64,000 bases of DNA, taken from assembly GCA_916610825.1 (NCBI GenBank), contig OU744454.1, forward strand, positions 4,350,321 to 4,414,320, written 5' to 3'. The notes below the pieces were generated by a model that ran no database searches, was not told the origin of the DNA, and was given only the letters and a program-made list of their open reading frames with translations. This document shows, in pieces, positions 62,101 to 64,000 of the stretch; positions within the stretch are counted from its first letter, which is position 1, and each line of letters starts with the position of its first letter. Position numbers and translations under genes: made by a program. This DNA is from Haliclystus octoradiatus (Eukaryota > Cnidaria > Staurozoa > Stauromedusae > Haliclystidae).

Positions 62101-63546
62101 TAGCTAAGAAATTTTTAACACTTATTAACAAACATTTTCCAAAAACTCACAAATTTAATAAGATATTTAATAAGAATAACGTAAAGGTAAGCTATAGCTG
62201 TATGGCAAACATGGAAACCATAATTAGATGCCATAATAAGAAAATTCTGGATACAAAAAGCAACGAGGGACGGAAAAAGTTATGTAACTGCCAAACAAAA
62301 GCCAATTGCCCGCTTAATAACAGGTGCCTAACCTCAAGCGTAGTGTATAACGCAAACGTCACCACAACGCGAGACCCCTGTGGCAAAAATTACATCGGAC
62401 TAACGGAAGGCACTTTCAAAAAGCGCCACACGCAGCATAAATCATCTTTTAGAAACAAAAAGTATCAGAACAGCACAGAATTATCAAAACTTGTCTGGAA
62501 ATTAAAAGAAAAAAACATCAACTACAACATCAAATGGTCGATACTAGCAACTGCTGCTGCCTATAATAATATCCAGAAAAAAATGTAATTTATGCCTCAC
62601 AGAAAAACTGCATATTATTTACTATGAATATGACAATTTATTAAACAAAAGGTCGGAACTAATTTCCAAGTGCAGACATGAGAACAAATTTTACCTTGAG
62701 AATTATAAGGATACAAAAACATAATAGAATAACAATAGACTAAGAACTTCAATAGATATGCGATAATTAGACAATAGAAACGCCTTTAGTATGATATGTA
62801 TAAACTTGCGTTGATACACGTATATTTTTCATTATGAATAAACCGTCTGAAGAGCGTCTTTACGCGAAACTCAGAGTAACGGACCGAACTCGTAATCTTT
62901 GAGTCATAATTTCTATATTGCTCTGCTTTTAGCATTGAGCACTCTCATTGATGTTTTGCCCTATATATATATATAACATATAAATAATAATAATAATAAT
63001 GTTGATTTAATAAATAAACAAATTTATTTATTAAGAGCAAAACATCAATATAGTGCTCAATACTGGTAAGCAGAACTGTATAGGCTAGATATAAAATAAG
63101 AAACGAGACGTTTTCTCCGTTATTCAAAGTTTCGCGCTGTAGCGCTCCTCAGACAGTTTTATTCATATCTTTCAGAAAATATAGATAGATAGATAAAAAC
63201 ATATGATATAAATAAAGATAATGAAAGATATGATATAAAACCGTCTGAGGAGCGCTACAGCGCGAAACTTCGAATAACGGAGAAAACGTCTCGTTTCTTA
63301 TTTTATATCTAATATATAAATATATATAGTAATAATATTAGAAAAATTACAACATAATAATGGCAATTGGATAGTGCTCAATGCTAGTGAATAGCAGAGC
63401 GTAAATAGTAATAATAATGAGAAGGTCAAGAAAGATACATTCTTTGGTTGCTACAATACTAACTATTTGTTGTATTTGTTGTCTGATGATCGTTTAATAA
63501 CGTGAAACTTGGAGTTACAACCAAAGAATGTGTCTTTCTTGACCTT

Positions 63547-63584
<38 letters not shown>

Positions 63585-63751
63585 TATCTAATCGCACTAC
63601 TTGTTGTTATAGTTATCGCATGTATTTTAGTAATGATTACCAAAGTAAAATTACCAAACTTCGACCTATGATTTATAAAAAGGATACAAATTGCTGTGTT
63701 ATTTCTATCGGTTGAAAACATCGTTGAATCAAATTCTTTCCAATTTGGATT
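46661..63751 (-). CDS. UVRAG: UVRAG (Beclin 1-VPS34 complex subunit), 5' end beyond window
   Basis: Minus-strand exons, right to left: about 63655-63751, 58685-58765, 58539-58610, 57007-57041, 55989-56094, 54986-55067, 53819-53863, 53478-53562, 51483-51570, 50582-50654, 49862-50027, 49000-49078, 48274-48365, 46661-47171. From 58765 to the stop all phases agree, giving 504 residues. The C2 domain is recognised in [12 protein letters not shown] and [16 protein letters not shown] coiled coil follows. The C-terminal (BARA-like) part reads [79 protein letters not shown] and [20 protein letters not shown] acts with Beclin 1 and VPS34 in autophagosome maturation and endosome traffic. One exon between the two C2 pieces was not located, and the first exon(s) lie to the right. 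The tail is Ser/Asn/Asp-rich and not conserved. Confidence 0.92.
48274..50654 (-). CDS. UVRAG: UVRAG exons of the C-terminal conserved region
   Basis: Exons 50582-50654, 49862-50027, 49000-49078 and 48274-48365 together encode the most conserved block, from [15 protein letters not shown] through [20 protein letters not shown] and [13 protein letters not shown] to [19 protein letters not shown]. This is the part that in VPS38/UVRAG/ATG14-type proteins forms the membrane-facing end of the complex. Confidence 0.92.
48625..48956. repeat. Three tandem copies of a 110-bp unit
   Basis: Each unit starts TTTAGGCGCGATGTGCCTGA (third copy TTTGGGCGCG) and ends AAATACAGTTTTAC, with units beginning at 48625, 48735 and 48845. 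The copies differ at only a few bases, so the expansion is recent. It lies in a UVRAG intron. Confidence 0.95.
49555..49737. mobile_element. MITE family B, clear copy of 183 bp
   Basis: TACAGTCAAATCTGTTATAG on the left and CAGGTTTGACTGTA on the right are inverted. GTGGTCA/TGACCAC-like units repeat inside. The ends fit a TA target duplication, so pogo/Tc1-mariner descent is likely. Other copies are at 39030-39155, 46150-46250, 50985-51179, 53593-53771, 56464-56648 and 57303-57466. Confidence 0.8.
50217..50350. repeat. Inverted repeat (foldback element)
   Basis: TCATGGGTATTGCATACATA with CGGATTTTATTCA on the left is mirrored by TGAATAAAATCCGTACAAAT then GCAATATCCATGAAAT on the right. It is non-coding and sits in a UVRAG intron. 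Confidence 0.75.
50690..50852. mobile_element. MITE family A copy
   Basis: GGGTCCGGCAAAAGTGGGG on the left and CTTTTGTCAGATACTG on the right, with GGATCCTAGATCCCGGAAGG and AATTCGGAAGAAAATTG inside. It lies 36 bp from a UVRAG exon. It also explains the local plus-strand open frame at 50807-50992. Confidence 0.75.
50985..51179. mobile_element. MITE family B copy
   Basis: It begins CACAGTGAAACCTGTCTATG and ends ATAGGTTTCACTGTA. A further fragment lies at about 51370-51420. Confidence 0.7.
51483..51570 (-). CDS. UVRAG: UVRAG exon with IYP motif
   Basis: 88 bp with a TTTGCAG acceptor and GTATGAG donor, reading [20 protein letters not shown] then LSFIYPLIE. It completes an Arg codon from 53478-53562 and ends phase 0 into LPAKDSDG. 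It is recognised by the family's RCRQLLSELSYIYPI block. Confidence 0.9.
51834..52011. mobile_element. MITE family A copy
   Basis: It runs from GGGTCCGCCAAAAGTAGG to CTTTTGTTGGACTC. Inside are AAATTCAGAAGAAAATTGA and ACATCACCAAAAAAATTC. Confidence 0.75.
52365..52545. repeat. Foldback repeat with internal 48-bp duplication
   Basis: GATCAGTTTGATCTTACAAC begins at 52365 and again at 52413. The end CAATTAGACAACGAGCCCGA is mirrored by GGGCGAGTTGTCTAATTG. A related piece (ACCGTCGAATAGTC) lies near 10325. Confidence 0.65.
53478..56094 (-). CDS. UVRAG: UVRAG coiled-coil exons
   Basis: Exons 55989-56094, 54986-55067, 53819-53863 and 53478-53562 encode a continuous helix-rich segment ([73 protein letters not shown]). 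In the family this coiled coil pairs with Beclin 1. Confidence 0.85.
53593..53771. mobile_element. MITE family B copy
   Basis: TAGTCAAACCTGTTATAACG on the left and ATACAGGTTTCACTGTA on the right. It ends about 48 bp from a UVRAG exon. Confidence 0.75.
54269..54430. mobile_element. MITE family A, best terminal repeats
   Basis: GGGTCCGACAAAAGGTTCAG on the left and CTACTTTTGTCGGACCCT on the right. It includes TCTTCTGAATTTTTTTGTTG and GGATCTAGGATCCC. Confidence 0.85.
56148..56264. mobile_element. MITE family A copy, internally shortened
   Basis: GGGTCCTACAAAAGCAGGAA on the left and CTCTTTTGTTGGATCC on the right. It is about 60 bp shorter than the other full copies. Confidence 0.7.
56464..56648. 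mobile_element. MITE family B copy
   Basis: TACAGTCAAACCTATTATAA on the left and ATACAGGTTTCACTGTA on the right. Confidence 0.8.
57007..58765 (-). CDS. UVRAG: UVRAG exons: end of C2 and start of coiled coil
   Basis: Exons 58685-58765 ([27 protein letters not shown]), 58539-58610 ([24 protein letters not shown]) and 57007-57041 ([12 protein letters not shown]) join in phase. The first matches the family's NEIIFGLNDGYY strand. Confidence 0.82.
57303..57466. mobile_element. MITE family B copy
   Basis: TACAGTCAAACCTGTTATAA on the left and ATACAGGTTTCACTGTA on the right. It lacks about 20 bp relative to 56464-56648. Confidence 0.8.
57624..57810. mobile_element. Foldback MITE with ~65-bp arms
   Basis: GGGTTACTGCGCGGCAGCCT on the left is mirrored by GGATGCCGTGCAGTAACCC on the right, and pairing continues through GGGTTCTCTGATACCAATAC and GGCATGTTGGGAGAC. 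Open frames on both strands here are only the repeat. Confidence 0.85.
59799..59838 (-). ncRNA. Hammerhead ribozyme motif in inverted pseudo-LTR
   Basis: On the minus strand: CCGT, core CTGAAGA, stem II GCG-TCTTTA-CGC, GAAA, short stem III CTCAGAG, TA (cleavage after the A), ACGG closing stem I. All core positions of the CUGANGA...GAAA...UH pattern are present. Confidence 0.85.
60441..60480 (+). ncRNA. Hammerhead ribozyme motif in pseudo-LTR
   Basis: It has the same 40-base core as the inverted copy at 59.8 kb, here on the plus strand. The very short stem III is typical of Penelope-type hammerheads, which are thought to act best as dimers. Confidence 0.87.
62843..62882 (+). ncRNA. Hammerhead ribozyme motif in closing pseudo-LTR
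   Basis: Identical in its core to 60441-60480, and placed at the 3' end of the longer copy. Confidence 0.87.
63117..63156 (-). ncRNA. Hammerhead ribozyme motif, variant stem II
   Basis: On the minus strand: CTGT, CTGAGGA, GCGC-TACA-GCGC, GAAA, CTTTGAA, TA, ACGG. Stem I has one U-G wobble, and stem III has a C-A mismatch at its base. Confidence 0.75.
63241..63280 (+). ncRNA. Hammerhead ribozyme motif, variant stem II
   Basis: CCGT, CTGAGGA, GCGC-TACA-GCGC, GAAA, CTTCGAA, TA, ACGG. Stem I is perfect. Stem III contains the palindrome TTCGAA, which suits pairing between two molecules. Confidence 0.8.
63411..63555. repeat. Inverted repeat with ~42-bp arms enclosing a hammerhead
   Basis: AATGAGAAGGTCAAGAAAGA then TACATTCTTTGGTTG on the left mirrors CAACCAAAGAATG then TGTCTTTCTTGACCTTCTCA on the right. 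An ATT microsatellite follows. Confidence 0.88.
63478..63521 (+). ncRNA. Second class of hammerhead ribozyme motif
   Basis: GTTGT (stem I), CTGATGA, stem II CGTT-TAAT-AACG with a U-U pair at its base, GAAA, CTTGGAG, TT (UH), ACAAC closing stem I. It differs from the 40-base class in every helix but keeps the catalytic core. A degenerate relative lies at 37966-38010. Confidence 0.7.
63655..63751 (-). CDS. UVRAG: UVRAG C2-domain exon
   Basis: A TGTTTCAG acceptor, then [20 protein letters not shown] and ICILFI, matching the family's [20 protein letters not shown] block. The donor is uncertain (GTCGAA leaving 63666, or GTAATT leaving 63655). Confidence 0.72.
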
Positions 63752-64000
63752 CTGAAACATGGATAACAAACATAATTATAATTCTAGGCAAATGCCGTAA
63801 ACAAAGAATCATTGTCAATTTATGTGTTATGTCTTGTTTATTGTTGTTTGTTATAAAGACAAATTAATATTGAAGCAGCAAAAATTATATTAATTATCAG
63901 ATCTTGAAATTTGAAAGCCTATTAGGTTCAGGGTCTGACAACAGGTTCAGCCTTCTGGAATCCTAGAGGCAATTTACCATTTTCTTCTGAATTTTTTTGT
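63752..64000. other. UVRAG intron, ending in a MITE family A copy
   Basis: From about 63932 the text AGGGTCTGACAACAGGTTCA, GCCTTCTGGAATCCTAGAGG and TCTTCTGAATTTTTTTG marks a family A copy that runs off the edge. Confidence 0.6.

Larger units (their letters stand above)
59720..62960 (+). mobile_element. Penelope-like retroelement (RT plus GIY-YIG endonuclease), broken
   Basis: A tandem arrangement: an inverted pseudo-LTR piece (about 59730-59860), a 5'-truncated copy holding only the endonuclease end and pseudo-LTR (59860-60560), then a longer copy with RT and endonuclease (60560-62590) and a closing pseudo-LTR (62700-62960). The RT shows GLYRDDGIA. The C-terminal endonuclease shows a Cys-rich lead ([17 protein letters not shown]) and [20 protein letters not shown]. 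The two endonuclease ends differ at few bases, so the insertion is fairly young, but the RT frame is interrupted several times. It lies between TA and AAT microsatellites in a UVRAG intron. C-terminal endonuclease and hammerhead motifs place it with canonical endonuclease-bearing Penelope clades. Confidence 0.92.
62960..63570. mobile_element. Non-autonomous Penelope-related pseudo-LTR cluster
   Basis: Two hammerhead motifs in opposite orientation (63117-63156 minus, 63241-63280 plus) flank about 85 bp. A second unit (AGTGCTCAATGCTAG, AGCAGAGC) leads into an inverted repeat with its own hammerhead (63478-63521). The AAAACATCAATATAGTGCTC start is shared with the larger element. No coding capacity is present. 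Confidence 0.7.

Noticed and set aside
1-64000. Bacterial-type operon, phage or secretion system
   Set aside because: All genes are spliced animal genes, and no prokaryotic features are present.

Overview
The window is nuclear DNA from an animal, almost certainly an AT-rich marine bilaterian invertebrate with motile cilia. The evidence is intron-rich protein genes with GT-AG splice sites, animal gene families (CASK, L3MBTL, CDC20, selenoprotein T, UVRAG, an outer-dynein-arm docking protein), tRNA-derived SINEs, many short inverted-repeat elements and a Penelope-like retroelement. I cannot name the phylum from sequence alone.

Layout. 1-7129: 5' end of a CASK-like gene on the minus strand; two coding exons are visible, the rest lies left of the window, and its intron 2 holds a ~4 kb satellite array (752-4781). 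9341-23661: an L3MBTL-type chromatin gene on the minus strand. I resolved it into 15 exons that join in frame to 1005 residues, ordered FCS zinc finger, THAP-like zinc finger, three MBT repeats, CCHHC zinc finger and SAM domain. 23662-30702: ~7 kb intergenic with one good SINE. 30703-32202: a single-exon ODAD1/CCDC63-type coiled-coil gene on the plus strand. 33226-40640: CDC20 in eight exons on the plus strand, 528 residues. 41342-45248: selenoprotein T in four exons on the plus strand, with an in-frame TGA read as selenocysteine and a SECIS hairpin in the 3' UTR. 46661-63751 and beyond: UVRAG on the minus strand, tail to tail with SELENOT, running off the right edge. A Penelope-like element (59.7-62.96 kb) sits in one of its introns.

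The genes do not form an operon or one pathway. They are housekeeping or regulatory genes (cell-cycle APC/C activator, ER selenoenzyme, autophagy/endosome factor, methyl-lysine chromatin reader, scaffold pseudokinase, ciliary docking subunit) embedded in mobile-element-rich introns.

The most interesting points are the THAP-like exon inserted into an L3MBTL gene, seven or eight hammerhead-ribozyme motifs in two structural classes, the complete selenocysteine recoding set in SELENOT, a Lys-to-Arg change at the ATP-anchoring position of the CASK-like kinase domain, and the higher-order structure of the satellite. All family assignments come from sequence patterns read by eye; no database search was run.
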